This document shows positions 15,620-23,960 of a stretch of 64,000 nucleotides of DNA, piece by piece. The stretch lies in assembly GCA_023429995.1 (NCBI GenBank), contig JAEZCE010000012.1:62001-126000 (forward strand), written 5' to 3'. A program made the translations under genes and the position numbers. Position 1 is the stretch's first letter, and the number at the start of each line of letters is the position of its first letter. Under the pieces are notes generated by a model. It made no database searches. It was not told the origin of the DNA and saw only the letters and a program-made list of their open reading frames with translations. The DNA is from Bacillota bacterium. Lineage in GTDB: Bacteria > Bacillota > UBA4882 > UBA8346.

Positions 15620-15752
15620 GAGGCTGTCTAAAAAGCAACTTAAAATCAATAAGACATACAATATATAGCTTCATCGAATGAATTATTTTAATATATTATA
15701 TTTCTTTATCCTGCGTGCGTTTATCGCACGAATTTACTTTTTGGGACAGCCC
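15620..15752. mobile_element. MITE-like element, copy 2
   Basis: A 133-bp non-coding element in inverted orientation relative to the copy at 10365-10479. Its ends are GAGGCTGTCTAAAAAG and TTTTTGGGACAGCC. The region near TACAATATATAGCTTC corresponds to the inner part of copy 1. An internal perfect hairpin (CGTGCG/CGCACG, 15714-15730) is present only in this copy. The rest of the 283-bp gap at 15597-15879 holds no gene that I can support. Confidence 0.75.
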
Positions 15753-15879
15753 GGTATCGGAGTATCAATTTGGGCCGAAAAGCACTTAGGCTTCCTGACA
15801 CATAGATTGTTGCTGCATTGCACACGCTGGGAGCAACATAAATTCTTAGAGCTAACTTGAACTTGGTGATTGGTTTATT

Positions 15880-17553
15880 CTAAAACAGCCCCACGATTTT
15901 TCCATCCTCCAATATATCAATTCCTTCAGCAGCTGGGACTTTTGGCAAACCCGGCATGGTCAGGATGCTACCGGCAATAGCCACCACAAACCCTGCCCCG
16001 GCTGATATCCGAAGTTCTCTGACGGTCAAATCCCAACCTGTAGGTGCGCCTTTGAGTGCCGGATCGTCGGAAAGAGACATCTGGGTCTTGGCAATGCAGA
16101 CCGGTAATTTATCAAATCCGAGCCGGACGAAATTCTTCAGGGCTTGTTCCGCTTCTTTCGTAAATTTAACTCCGGATGCGCCGTAGACTTTACGGGCTAT
16201 CACGGCGATTTTTTCCTGCAAAGGAAGTTCCAATTCATAAAGAGGAGCAAAAGAATTAGGTTCATCCTCTAAGGCCGCCAGGACTTGTTCTACAAGTTGT
16301 TCACCACCGGCGCTGCCCCTGGCTACGACTTCGGAAACTGCGGCCTTGACTTTCAATTTACGGCAATATTCCAACAAAAACTGCAATTCGCTATCACTAT
16401 CCGTGGGAAAACGGTTGATCGCTACCACCACAGGAAGTCCGTAATTTTCCCGTAAATTTCGAAGATGTTGTTCCAAATTGGGCAAGCCCTTTTCCAAGGG
16501 CGCCAGATTTTCCTGGTTTAAATCCTCTTTCGCCGCTCCACCGTGGAATTTCAGCGCCCGCACCGAAGCCACCAAAACTGCCACCGCAGGCTTCACTTCC
16601 GCAGTGCGACTAACGATATCGAAGAATTTTTCCGCCCCCAAATCGGATGCGAATCCCCCTTCGGTTACCACATAATCGGCCAATTTTAACGCCATTTTTG
16701 TCGCAATAATACTATTATTTCCATGAGCAATATTGGCAAAGGGACCGCCATGAATGAACGCCGGTTGCCCCTCCAGTGTTTGCACCAAATTAGGATTTAA
16801 AGCATCTTTCAAGAGCAAGGCCATCGCCCCGACAGCCTTCAGATCCCGCGCCAAAACCGGTTCGCCTTTGGTATTATAGGCCACTACGATTTTCTCCAAA
16901 CGCTCCTTTAAATCAGCCAAACCGCTCGTTAGGCAGAAAATCGCCATGATTTCAGAAGCCACGGTAATATCAAAGCCGCTTTCATGAACCACCCCGTCAC
17001 CCTTGCCACCAAGCCCAATAACGATGTTGCGCAGCTCCCTATCAGAGATGTCCATCACCCGCCGCCAGACCACCCGCTTAAGGTCAATTCCCAATTCATT
17101 GCCATGAGCGATATGATTATCAACGAGAGCAGCCAACAAATTATGGGCCGTGGTTATCGCGTGAATATCTCCGGTAAAATGCAGGTTGATTTCATCCATC
17201 GGCATAACCTGTGAGTAGCCCCCACCGGTTGCGCCACCCTTTACTCCAAATACCGGGCCTAAGGAAGGCTCCCGTAAACAAAGCATCACGCTCTTCCCGG
17301 CTTTCCCCAGGGCCTGCCCCAGTCCGATTGCGGTACAGGTTTTCCCTTCACCTGCAGGTGTGGGAGTTATGGCCGTGACATAAATCAACTTCCCGTTTTT
17401 CTTCGCTTTTACTTCATCATAAAATTTCAAATCGACTTTTGCTTTATATTTTCCGTAAGGTTCAAGGTATTCTTCAGGAATTTTGCATGCAGCGGCGATC
17501 TTTTGAATGGGAATCATCGTTGATGCTTGAGCGATTTCGATATCCGATAACAT
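15880..17553 (-). CDS. fhs: Formate-tetrahydrofolate ligase
   Basis: A 557-residue enzyme joining formate to tetrahydrofolate with ATP, the entry step of the methyl branch of the Wood-Ljungdahl pathway and a source of one-carbon units in anaerobes. The ATP loop TPTPAGEGKTCTAIGLGQAL is near residues 61-80, and PSLGPVFGVKGGATGGGYSQ and NLHFTGDIHAITTAHNLLAA are highly conserved family segments. The length equals the family norm. The ATG at 17553 has GGAGG 7 nt upstream. An in-frame ATG at 17580 lies almost at the predicted transcription start and is rejected. The gene stands alone between the hydrolase pair and the cell-wall cluster. No other folate gene is adjacent. Confidence 0.97.
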   Translation of the reverse strand: MLSDIEIAQASTMIPIQKIAAACKIPEEYLEPYGKYKAKVDLKFYDEVKAKKNGKLIYVTAITPTPAGEGKTCTAIGLGQALGKAGKSVMLCLREPSLGPVFGVKGGATGGGYSQVMPMDEINLHFTGDIHAITTAHNLLAALVDNHIAHGNELGIDLKRVVWRRVMDISDRELRNIVIGLGGKGDGVVHESGFDITVASEIMAIFCLTSGLADLKERLEKIVVAYNTKGEPVLARDLKAVGAMALLLKDALNPNLVQTLEGQPAFIHGGPFANIAHGNNSIIATKMALKLADYVVTEGGFASDLGAEKFFDIVSRTAEVKPAVAVLVASVRALKFHGGAAKEDLNQENLAPLEKGLPNLEQHLRNLRENYGLPVVVAINRFPTDSDSELQFLLEYCRKLKVKAAVSEVVARGSAGGEQLVEQVLAALEDEPNSFAPLYELELPLQEKIAVIARKVYGASGVKFTKEAEQALKNFVRLGFDKLPVCIAKTQMSLSDDPALKGAPTGWDLTVRELRISAGAGFVVAIAGSILTMPGLPKVPAAEGIDILEDGKIVGLF

Positions 17554-17588
17554 AAAGGTTCCTCCAAACGTAGTACTCATTTTAGTTT

Positions 17589-17618
17589 ATTATACCAGAT
17601 CCAACAAATTTAGCACAA
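17589..17618 (-). promoter_or_regulatory. Promoter of fhs
   Basis: On the minus strand TTGTGC (17613-17618), an 18-bp spacer and a perfect TATAAT (17589-17594) precede fhs. Transcription would start near 17582, leaving a leader of about 30 nt that contains the GGAGG ribosome site. Confidence 0.7.
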
Positions 17619-17632
17619 TATACCGATTTGCA

Positions 17633-17665
17633 ACAAAAATAGGCATCTGCCGAGACATTTGCCTA
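17633..17665 (-). terminator. Rho-independent terminator after murA (end of dcw cluster)
   Basis: On the minus strand the stem TAGGCA/TGCCTA (17640-17665), with an inner TGTC/GGCA pairing, is followed by a T-run (17633-17639). It lies about 90 nt downstream of murA and just upstream of the fhs promoter. Confidence 0.75.
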
Positions 17666-17755
17666 CTTTCAAGACGATTTGCTTTCATTCTGTTAATTAT
17701 AAGCGGTTGCTATTCTATCTTCATCTACCCAAATCGTTGCCGAATGATGAATTCT

Positions 17756-19057
17756 TCAGCCAACCCTTCGAATCTCCGCCCCAAGAGCGAATAATTTGGC
17801 CTCTATATTTTCATATCCCCGATCCAAATATTGAAGGCCCTCGAGGTTTGTTTTTCCTTCCGCCGCCAGTCCCGCAATGACCAGAGCAGCTCCTGCCCGT
17901 AAATCGGGAGCATAAACCACAGCGCCACTCAAAGCATGGGTTCCTTTAACAATCGCACTCCGGCTTTCAACCCGGATCGAGGCGCCCATCCGGATCAATT
18001 CGTCAACATAACTGAAACGTCCCCCGAAAACATTTTCCGTGATCACACTGGTTCCTTCGGCAATCGATAATAATGCCGTAATCTGCGGTTGCAAATCCGT
18101 TGGAAAACCAGGATACGGCAATACGGTTACATCAACTGCTCTTAATTTTTGCTCAGTACGAACCCTGATTTGTTCTTCGCCCGTTTCCACCGTAACTCCA
18201 ATCTCACGTAGTTTAGAAGTCAGAGCTTCTAAATGTTCGGGAATCACATCTTCAACGGTTACATCGCCACCGGTAATTGCTGCCGCGATCATAAACGTAC
18301 CGGCTTCAATCCGGTCCGGTATGACCATATAATCTATTTCCCGATCGTTTAATTGGTTTACTCCCTCAATACGAATGGTATCCGTACCGGCTCCCCGGAT
18401 TTTAGCGCCCAAACGGTTATAGAAGTTTTGTTCCTCGATAATTTCAGGTTCTTTAGCAGCATTCCGAATAATTGTAGTTCCTTCGGCAAGTATTGCCGCA
18501 GCCATAATATTCTCGGTTGCGCCCACACTCGGAAAATCAAGATGGATTTCTGTGCCTTTCAATCTTTTGGATTGAATGTAAACATAGCCGTGTTCTTCAA
18601 TGACTTCTGCTCCTAAAGCCCTGAAGCCTTTTAAATGCAAATCTATCGGACGGGAACCTATATTGCACCCACCGGGTTGAAACAATTTAACCCGTCCGGT
18701 ACGGGTAAGGAGCGGTCCCATAACTTGAACCGATGCCCTCATCTCGCGTACCAATTCATCAGGAGCGGAATATCCAAGTCCGTGATTGGAATGTATCAAT
18801 AATGTCGTTTGATCTTCCCAATTTACATCAACTCCCAGCGCGCGCAAAACCCCAATCATAATTTCGACATCTTTAATTCTTGGAACATTCCGGATAATAC
18901 AGCGATTATTCGTCAATAGCGAGGCTGCCATAAGTTTAAGAACGGCGTTTTTCGCACCGCTTGCTTTCACCGAACCGTATAAACTGTTTCTCCCTATAAT
19001 TTCCAACCGTTCAGCAGTTTTAGTGCCCGACGACACAACTGTTCCTAAATCCATCAT
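17756..19057 (-). CDS. murA: UDP-N-acetylglucosamine 1-carboxyvinyltransferase
   Basis: A 433-residue MurA enzyme, which transfers enolpyruvate from PEP to UDP-GlcNAc in the first committed step of peptidoglycan synthesis. The conserved KxxN region reads VKASGAKNAVLKLMAASLL, and the catalytic loop GGCNIGSRPIDLHLKG carries the active-site Cys that fosfomycin modifies. Further family sequence is FPTDLQPQ and GRFSYVDELIRMGA. The C-terminal DLRAGAALVIAGL is also typical. It is the last gene of the dcw cluster here, where murB and ftsQ often follow; neither is present. A start a few codons downstream of 19057 is possible. Confidence 0.96.
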   Translation of the reverse strand: MMDLGTVVSSGTKTAERLEIIGRNSLYGSVKASGAKNAVLKLMAASLLTNNRCIIRNVPRIKDVEIMIGVLRALGVDVNWEDQTTLLIHSNHGLGYSAPDELVREMRASVQVMGPLLTRTGRVKLFQPGGCNIGSRPIDLHLKGFRALGAEVIEEHGYVYIQSKRLKGTEIHLDFPSVGATENIMAAAILAEGTTIIRNAAKEPEIIEEQNFYNRLGAKIRGAGTDTIRIEGVNQLNDREIDYMVIPDRIEAGTFMIAAAITGGDVTVEDVIPEHLEALTSKLREIGVTVETGEEQIRVRTEQKLRAVDVTVLPYPGFPTDLQPQITALLSIAEGTSVITENVFGGRFSYVDELIRMGASIRVESRSAIVKGTHALSGAVVYAPDLRAGAALVIAGLAAEGKTNLEGLQYLDRGYENIEAKLFALGAEIRRVG

Positions 19058-19148
19058 TCTAATGCAGCCTCCTAATATTTATAGACCATAGCCATCATAT
19101 TCCACGATGGTCTATGGTGTGATATCCGTACCTAAAATGCTTGTCCCT

Positions 19149-20261
19149 TCAAGATGTCATCCGATATAATTCATCAACAATCGCCTGTACCGCTTTGGGG
19201 CGACTCAAATCCATACTTGCTTTAGTCATTTTTTGCCGTAATTTCTCATCCTGTAAAAGACGATCCAGACTGCTCAACAAATACTCGGGAGTCAACTCTC
19301 CCTCTAAGATAACTTCAGCGGCTCCATGATTTTCTAAAACACGGGCATTGAATTCTTGATGGTTATTGGTGGCATAAGGATAAGGCACCAATATAGCCGG
19401 AATGCCGAAACAAGTGATTTCAGCCAATGAAATGGCTCCTGCCCTTGCCAATACGATATCGGATACTTTATAAGCATTCGCGATTTTATAAAAATAGGCC
19501 ACCAATTTAAGACGACTCTGTTGCTCTTGGGATAACTTCAACGATTGAACAGTTTCATTTATATTATCGTACTCTTTGGTCCCGGTCATCAGTATTATTT
19601 GTAATTTTGAAAAATTTTCTAACAAATTTTTGATATTTGGCAAGATGGCTTGATTAATTCGGCGAGCGCTCTGACTACCGCCAAATACCAATAAATTGAT
19701 ACAGCCCGGGCTAATGCCAAGCTCTTTCTCAGCAGCATCTCTACTGACTTTAGCGAATTCTTCAATCCGGATTGGATTTCCGGAAGCAGAGATTTTAGAT
19801 GCCGGAAAAAACTTGGCTGCCTCCCAATAAGCCAGAAAAATATGATTTACAAAACGTCCCAAAATTCGATTGGTTAAGCCGGGAAATGCGTTTTGCTCTT
19901 GAATAGCGGTAGGAACTCCCTGTATATGAGCGGCGAGCACCATCGGACCACAAACATAGCCCCCGGTCCCAACCACCAAATCCGGTTTATACTGCCGGAC
20001 GATCTTGAAAGTCTCTGCCATTCCTTTGGCTGCAAGCCATAATGCAGTGAATACCTTTGGACTCACTTTCCTTGGAATTCCCGATAAATTTATCGTTACC
20101 AGCCGAAAACCTTCTTTGGGAATAATGTCGGATTCTAGTCCTTTTTTGCCGCCTACAAATAATATTTCCGTTTGGGGATCGCGCCGCAAAAATTCTTTGG
20201 CAATCGTTACTGCCGGATAAATATGTCCTCCGGTGCCTCCACCAGCTAATATCACGCGCAT
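19149..20261 (-). CDS. murG: UDP-GlcNAc:undecaprenyl-pyrophosphoryl-MurNAc-pentapeptide GlcNAc transferase
   Basis: A 370-residue GT28-family glycosyltransferase that converts lipid I to lipid II at the inner face of the membrane. The N-terminal glycine loop ILAGGGTGGHIYPAVTIA, the second glycine-rich loop VVGTGGYVCGP and the third loop LLVFGGSQSARRIN are present. The donor-binding region RAGAISLAEITCFGIPAILVPYP and NHQEFNA match the MurG signature. It is separated from ftsW by 156 nt and from murA by 91 nt. All catalytic elements appear intact. Confidence 0.97.
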   Translation of the reverse strand: MRVILAGGGTGGHIYPAVTIAKEFLRRDPQTEILFVGGKKGLESDIIPKEGFRLVTINLSGIPRKVSPKVFTALWLAAKGMAETFKIVRQYKPDLVVGTGGYVCGPMVLAAHIQGVPTAIQEQNAFPGLTNRILGRFVNHIFLAYWEAAKFFPASKISASGNPIRIEEFAKVSRDAAEKELGISPGCINLLVFGGSQSARRINQAILPNIKNLLENFSKLQIILMTGTKEYDNINETVQSLKLSQEQQSRLKLVAYFYKIANAYKVSDIVLARAGAISLAEITCFGIPAILVPYPYATNNHQEFNARVLENHGAAEVILEGELTPEYLLSSLDRLLQDEKLRQKMTKASMDLSRPKAVQAIVDELYRMTS

Positions 20262-20417
20262 AAGACTAACCTCGTTTCCTTATTAAAGAATACAGAATAC
20301 CGGAGCCGGAATCCAGAAGAAGTTCTTTCCAAATTTATTCGTAACCAGAGATTTTTACTTCCTGGCACTTCTTTCTCCTGACTACCGGCTTCCGGCTTCT
20401 AAATTCTGCCGTAAAAT

Positions 20418-21530
20418 TCAAGGGGTTGTATTCTTGGAAATGTTAAGTAAAATTCCCACACTAAACAGACTGACCAGTAGCGATGAACCCCCATAACTTA
20501 AGAATGGCAATGTAATTCCGGTTACCGGAATCGATGAAGTCACGACCCCGATATTTAAAATAGCCTGAAACACCAACCATGAAGTAATACCTGTGGCCAA
20601 CAGCCTTCCATATGGGTCCTGACAGGAAATGGCGATTTTATAACCACGCCAGGCCAAAAAGAAGAATAAAACCAACACTGTTAAGGTCCCAATCAGGCCC
20701 AATTCTTCGCCCAGGATTGAAAATATATAATCAGTGTGGGCTTCCGGTAAATAATGAAACTTTTGACGGCTCATTCCAAGACCCAAACCAAAGGGCCCTC
20801 CTGATCCCAATGCGTACAACGACTGAATAATTTGCCACCCATCTCCCCGAGGATCCTTCCAAGGATTAACAAAAGCAATCAACCGTTTCAAACGGTAATC
20901 TGCATTCACAGCCATTACGATGCCTATACCCAAGCCGACAAAACCCAAAAAACTCATGTAAGAAAAAGGGACACCCCCGGCAAAAAGCATCATCATGAAG
21001 GTTGCAAAGATAACTATCGTAGTTCCTAAGTCTGGTTCCTTCATGATTAACATGCATACTATCGAAACGCAAATCAAAGGAATAAACATCCCGATAATGA
21101 AGTTATTTACCCCTTTTTTTATCTCGGCCAGATAATGAGCCATAAACATAATCACCGCTAATTTAGCAAATTCGGAAGGCTGAGGCTCAAATAACCCTAA
21201 ATCAATCCAGCGATGCGATCCTTTCTTGGCTTCAAACATCAATACCACAATCAGTAAGATCAGTGAAACAATGGACACTGATACCGTGAAACGTTTTAAA
21301 TACTGATACGGAAATTTCATCATAAAAAACATAAGACCGATACCGATAACCGCAAAAATCAACTGGCGCAACCCATAATGAAAAACGCTGGTCCCGCCGG
21401 TATCCGACAGAGATTCCGGCGCACTGGCACTGGTTACCATAATTAAGCCAAGTACCAATAAAGCCATAATAACGGTAAATAGAAACAAATCAGATGGATT
21501 GCGCTTCAAGAGCGGAGCCTCCATATTCAA
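20418..21530 (-). CDS. ftsW: FtsW/SpoVE-family lipid II polymerase (SEDS protein)
   Basis: A 370-residue SEDS-family glycosyltransferase with about ten membrane helices, which polymerises lipid II with a partner class B PBP. Family motifs are KKGSHRWIDLGLFEPQPSEF with the conserved QPSE, FVNPWKDPRGDGWQ, EAHTDYIFSILGEELGL, and the C-terminal LPFLSYGGSSLL. The gene could equally be the sporulation-specific SpoVE; sequence alone does not separate the two in spore formers. murD, which usually sits between mraY and ftsW, is missing: only 64 nt separate the two genes. Confidence 0.93.
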   Translation of the reverse strand: MNMEAPLLKRNPSDLFLFTVIMALLVLGLIMVTSASAPESLSDTGGTSVFHYGLRQLIFAVIGIGLMFFMMKFPYQYLKRFTVSVSIVSLILLIVVLMFEAKKGSHRWIDLGLFEPQPSEFAKLAVIMFMAHYLAEIKKGVNNFIIGMFIPLICVSIVCMLIMKEPDLGTTIVIFATFMMMLFAGGVPFSYMSFLGFVGLGIGIVMAVNADYRLKRLIAFVNPWKDPRGDGWQIIQSLYALGSGGPFGLGLGMSRQKFHYLPEAHTDYIFSILGEELGLIGTLTVLVLFFFLAWRGYKIAISCQDPYGRLLATGITSWLVFQAILNIGVVTSSIPVTGITLPFLSYGGSSLLVSLFSVGILLNISKNTTP

Positions 21531-21594
21531 GATTCCAACGGACTAATCACTTCAATTTATTTGGATTTCAAATCAACCTGTTTCGTTATCTTTA

Positions 21595-22578
21595 TTAACG
21601 GATCAAATAACCAAGAATACCGATAATCCCTAGAACGATACCAATAATCCAAAACCGGATCATAATTTTCGGCTCCACCATACCGCCTAGTTCAAAATGG
21701 TGATGGATGGGGCTCATCCGAAAAACCCTTTTCCCGGTAGTCTTATAAGAAGTCACTTGAATAATGACCGACAGATTTTCCGCTACAAAAATTCCACCAA
21801 TAATTACGAAAAAAAGACTCATTTGACTAAATAGGGATATACCAGCCAAGCCCGCCCCAAGCGCCAGAGAACCCGTATCCCCCATAAAAACCTGGGCCGG
21901 CGGACCATTAAACCAAACAAAACCGATACAAGCTCCCGCCAGTGCGAATGCAAAAATCGCCAAGTCCGGGTGATGCTGAAATAAAGTCAGAGCCCCCAAA
22001 AACAAGGCGGCAATTGCAGTAGTCCCCCCGGCCAGTCCATCGAGGCCATCGGTTAAATTTACGGCATTTGAAAAAGCAACGATTACAAAGACAGCATACA
22101 AAAAAAAGACGGGGTTACCAAATCCCCCTGCCGGGAAAGTCAATTGTAAATCGGCAAATGGTACTAACTGTGAAGTTGGAAACTGGTTGCGAATCATAAA
22201 AAATACTGCCAAACCCGCAAAAAGGATTTGAGCGAACAATTTTTGTCTTGCGGTAAGGCCAAGGGATTTTTTGGTGATGATAATGATTAAATCATCCACC
22301 AACCCAATCAAGCCAAAGCTCAACGTCAAAAAAGTAAGCCATTGAACAATCGGGGAATAAGCTTTGACGAACAACAATCCCACCACAAGGGAAAGCAAAA
22401 TTAAAATCCCACCCATTGTAGGAGTGCCGGCCTTTTTCAAGTGGCTTTGGGGTCCATCCGTCCGGATACTCTGACCGAATTTCAACCGGTGTAATAGTTT
22501 AATCGTAATCGGTCCTAAGGCCAGTGAAACTAAAAATGCGACGAAAGCTGCGAAAATAAGTTTGAGTAAAAGTGTCAT
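21595..22578 (-). CDS. mraY: Phospho-N-acetylmuramoyl-pentapeptide transferase
   Basis: A 327-residue integral membrane enzyme that attaches phospho-MurNAc-pentapeptide to undecaprenyl phosphate, making lipid I. The conserved cytoplasmic segments are present: KKAGTPTMGGILI, LIGLVDDLIIIITKKSLGLTAR with the catalytic DD, NAVNLTDGLDGLAGG, MGDTGSLALG and FRMSPIHHHFELGG. The ATG overlaps the murF stop by 4 nt, the usual coupling in dcw clusters. About ten hydrophobic segments can be counted. Confidence 0.97.
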   Translation of the reverse strand: MTLLLKLIFAAFVAFLVSLALGPITIKLLHRLKFGQSIRTDGPQSHLKKAGTPTMGGILILLSLVVGLLFVKAYSPIVQWLTFLTLSFGLIGLVDDLIIIITKKSLGLTARQKLFAQILFAGLAVFFMIRNQFPTSQLVPFADLQLTFPAGGFGNPVFFLYAVFVIVAFSNAVNLTDGLDGLAGGTTAIAALFLGALTLFQHHPDLAIFAFALAGACIGFVWFNGPPAQVFMGDTGSLALGAGLAGISLFSQMSLFFVIIGGIFVAENLSVIIQVTSYKTTGKRVFRMSPIHHHFELGGMVEPKIMIRFWIIGIVLGIIGILGYLIR

Positions 22579-23960
22579 GAAATGTGGACCTCCTCCGTGG
22601 ATAGGGCGTAGACAACCTCTTCCATTTTCATCCCACGGGAACCTTTCACCAAGATAAAATCTCCCGGTCTAATATACGCCTTAAGTTTCTCAATTAAAGC
22701 TTGTTTATCTGAAAAAAATTCTCCATGACCTTCGCCAAAATCATTCATCCCTTCAGCATACTTTTCGGCTAACACCCCAAAAGCAAAGAGATGATCAATT
22801 TTTTTCAAGGCGGCATAAGAGCCAATCTCGTAGTGAATTTCTCCAGCGCTTGGCCCCAATTCCAACATATCGGCCAAGACAGCGATTTTTCGTTCGCCGG
22901 ATTGACTTGAATGTAAAACTTCGATAGCGGCTTTAACCGAAGAGGGACTGGCATTATAAGTATCGTCAATAATTCGATAACCATTTTTTTCAATAATGTT
23001 TAAACGTTTGCCGCTAAGATTAGGTTCAGCCAAACCTTTTTGGATGCTTTCCTTGGAAATTCCCAATTCGATTGCTGCAGCAACGGCTGCAATTGCATTC
23101 ATGATATTATGACCGCCCGGTATCGGCAAAGCGATATCTAGACTTCCATTTTCAAAAACAGCTTTAAATCGGGAACCCGAATCAGTCGTTTCAATCATTA
23201 CAGCCCGATAATCCAGGTCAGGACCATCCATACCGTAAAAAACCTTCCTGGCGCGCGTATGATTTTCCATTTTACGCACCAAGGCATCATCCCCATTTAA
23301 AATCGCCAAACCACTTTGGGGTAAAGCTTCGATTAACTCCGATTTCGCTTTGGCGATATTCTCCTGAGTTTGCAAGAGCTCCAAATGAGTTAAGCCCACA
23401 TTGGTAACCAGTCCCATCGTAGGTTGGGCAATTGCGGCCAGGTTTTTAATTTGCCCAAGACCCCTCATACCCATTTCAACAACGACGGCCTCAGTTTGAA
23501 AATTTATTTTTAAAAGCGTGAAAGGCAAACCAATTTCATTATTATAGTTAGCCTCAGTTTTCACGATCTTCAATTCTCTAGCGATAATTGAGGCAATTAA
23601 ATCCTTGGTTGTCGTTTTTCCATTACTACCTGTTATCGCCAGTAATGGCGTATTAAAACGGCTCCGGTGAAAGCGGGCGATATCTCCCAGCGCTTTCAGG
23701 GTATCTTTTACCTGGATAACCGTCACTCCTTCAAACACTGGTCTATCATCCATCACAATCAAGACAGCAGCCCCCAACTGAGTCGCTTCGTCCAAAAAAT
23801 CATGGCCGTTAAAACGTTCTCCCTTTATAGCAATAAATATGTTCCCAGGATTGATTTGGCGTGAGTCGGTGCCCACTCCGGTAAAACTATGGCAGGCGCC
23901 GCGCTGGGTCAAAACTCCTCCTGTAGCTGCTATAAGCTCATCCAAAGTAAACTCAACCAT
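22575..23960 (-). CDS. murF: UDP-MurNAc-tripeptide-D-alanyl-D-alanine ligase
   Basis: A 461-residue Mur ligase that adds D-Ala-D-Ala to the UDP-MurNAc-tripeptide with ATP. The N-terminal UDP-binding domain contains TDSRQINPGNIFIAIKGERF; the central ATP loop is ITGSNGKTTTKD, followed by TEANYNNEIGLP, and IDDTYNASPSSVKAAIE is the conserved C-terminal segment. The ATG at 23960 lies inside the murE coding end (8-nt overlap) and has AAGGAG 8 nt upstream. A longer reading to 24059 inside murE is rejected for lack of a ribosome site and family match. Confidence 0.96.
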   Translation of the reverse strand: MVEFTLDELIAATGGVLTQRGACHSFTGVGTDSRQINPGNIFIAIKGERFNGHDFLDEATQLGAAVLIVMDDRPVFEGVTVIQVKDTLKALGDIARFHRSRFNTPLLAITGSNGKTTTKDLIASIIARELKIVKTEANYNNEIGLPFTLLKINFQTEAVVVEMGMRGLGQIKNLAAIAQPTMGLVTNVGLTHLELLQTQENIAKAKSELIEALPQSGLAILNGDDALVRKMENHTRARKVFYGMDGPDLDYRAVMIETTDSGSRFKAVFENGSLDIALPIPGGHNIMNAIAAVAAAIELGISKESIQKGLAEPNLSGKRLNIIEKNGYRIIDDTYNASPSSVKAAIEVLHSSQSGERKIAVLADMLELGPSAGEIHYEIGSYAALKKIDHLFAFGVLAEKYAEGMNDFGEGHGEFFSDKQALIEKLKAYIRPGDFILVKGSRGMKMEEVVYALSTEEVHIS

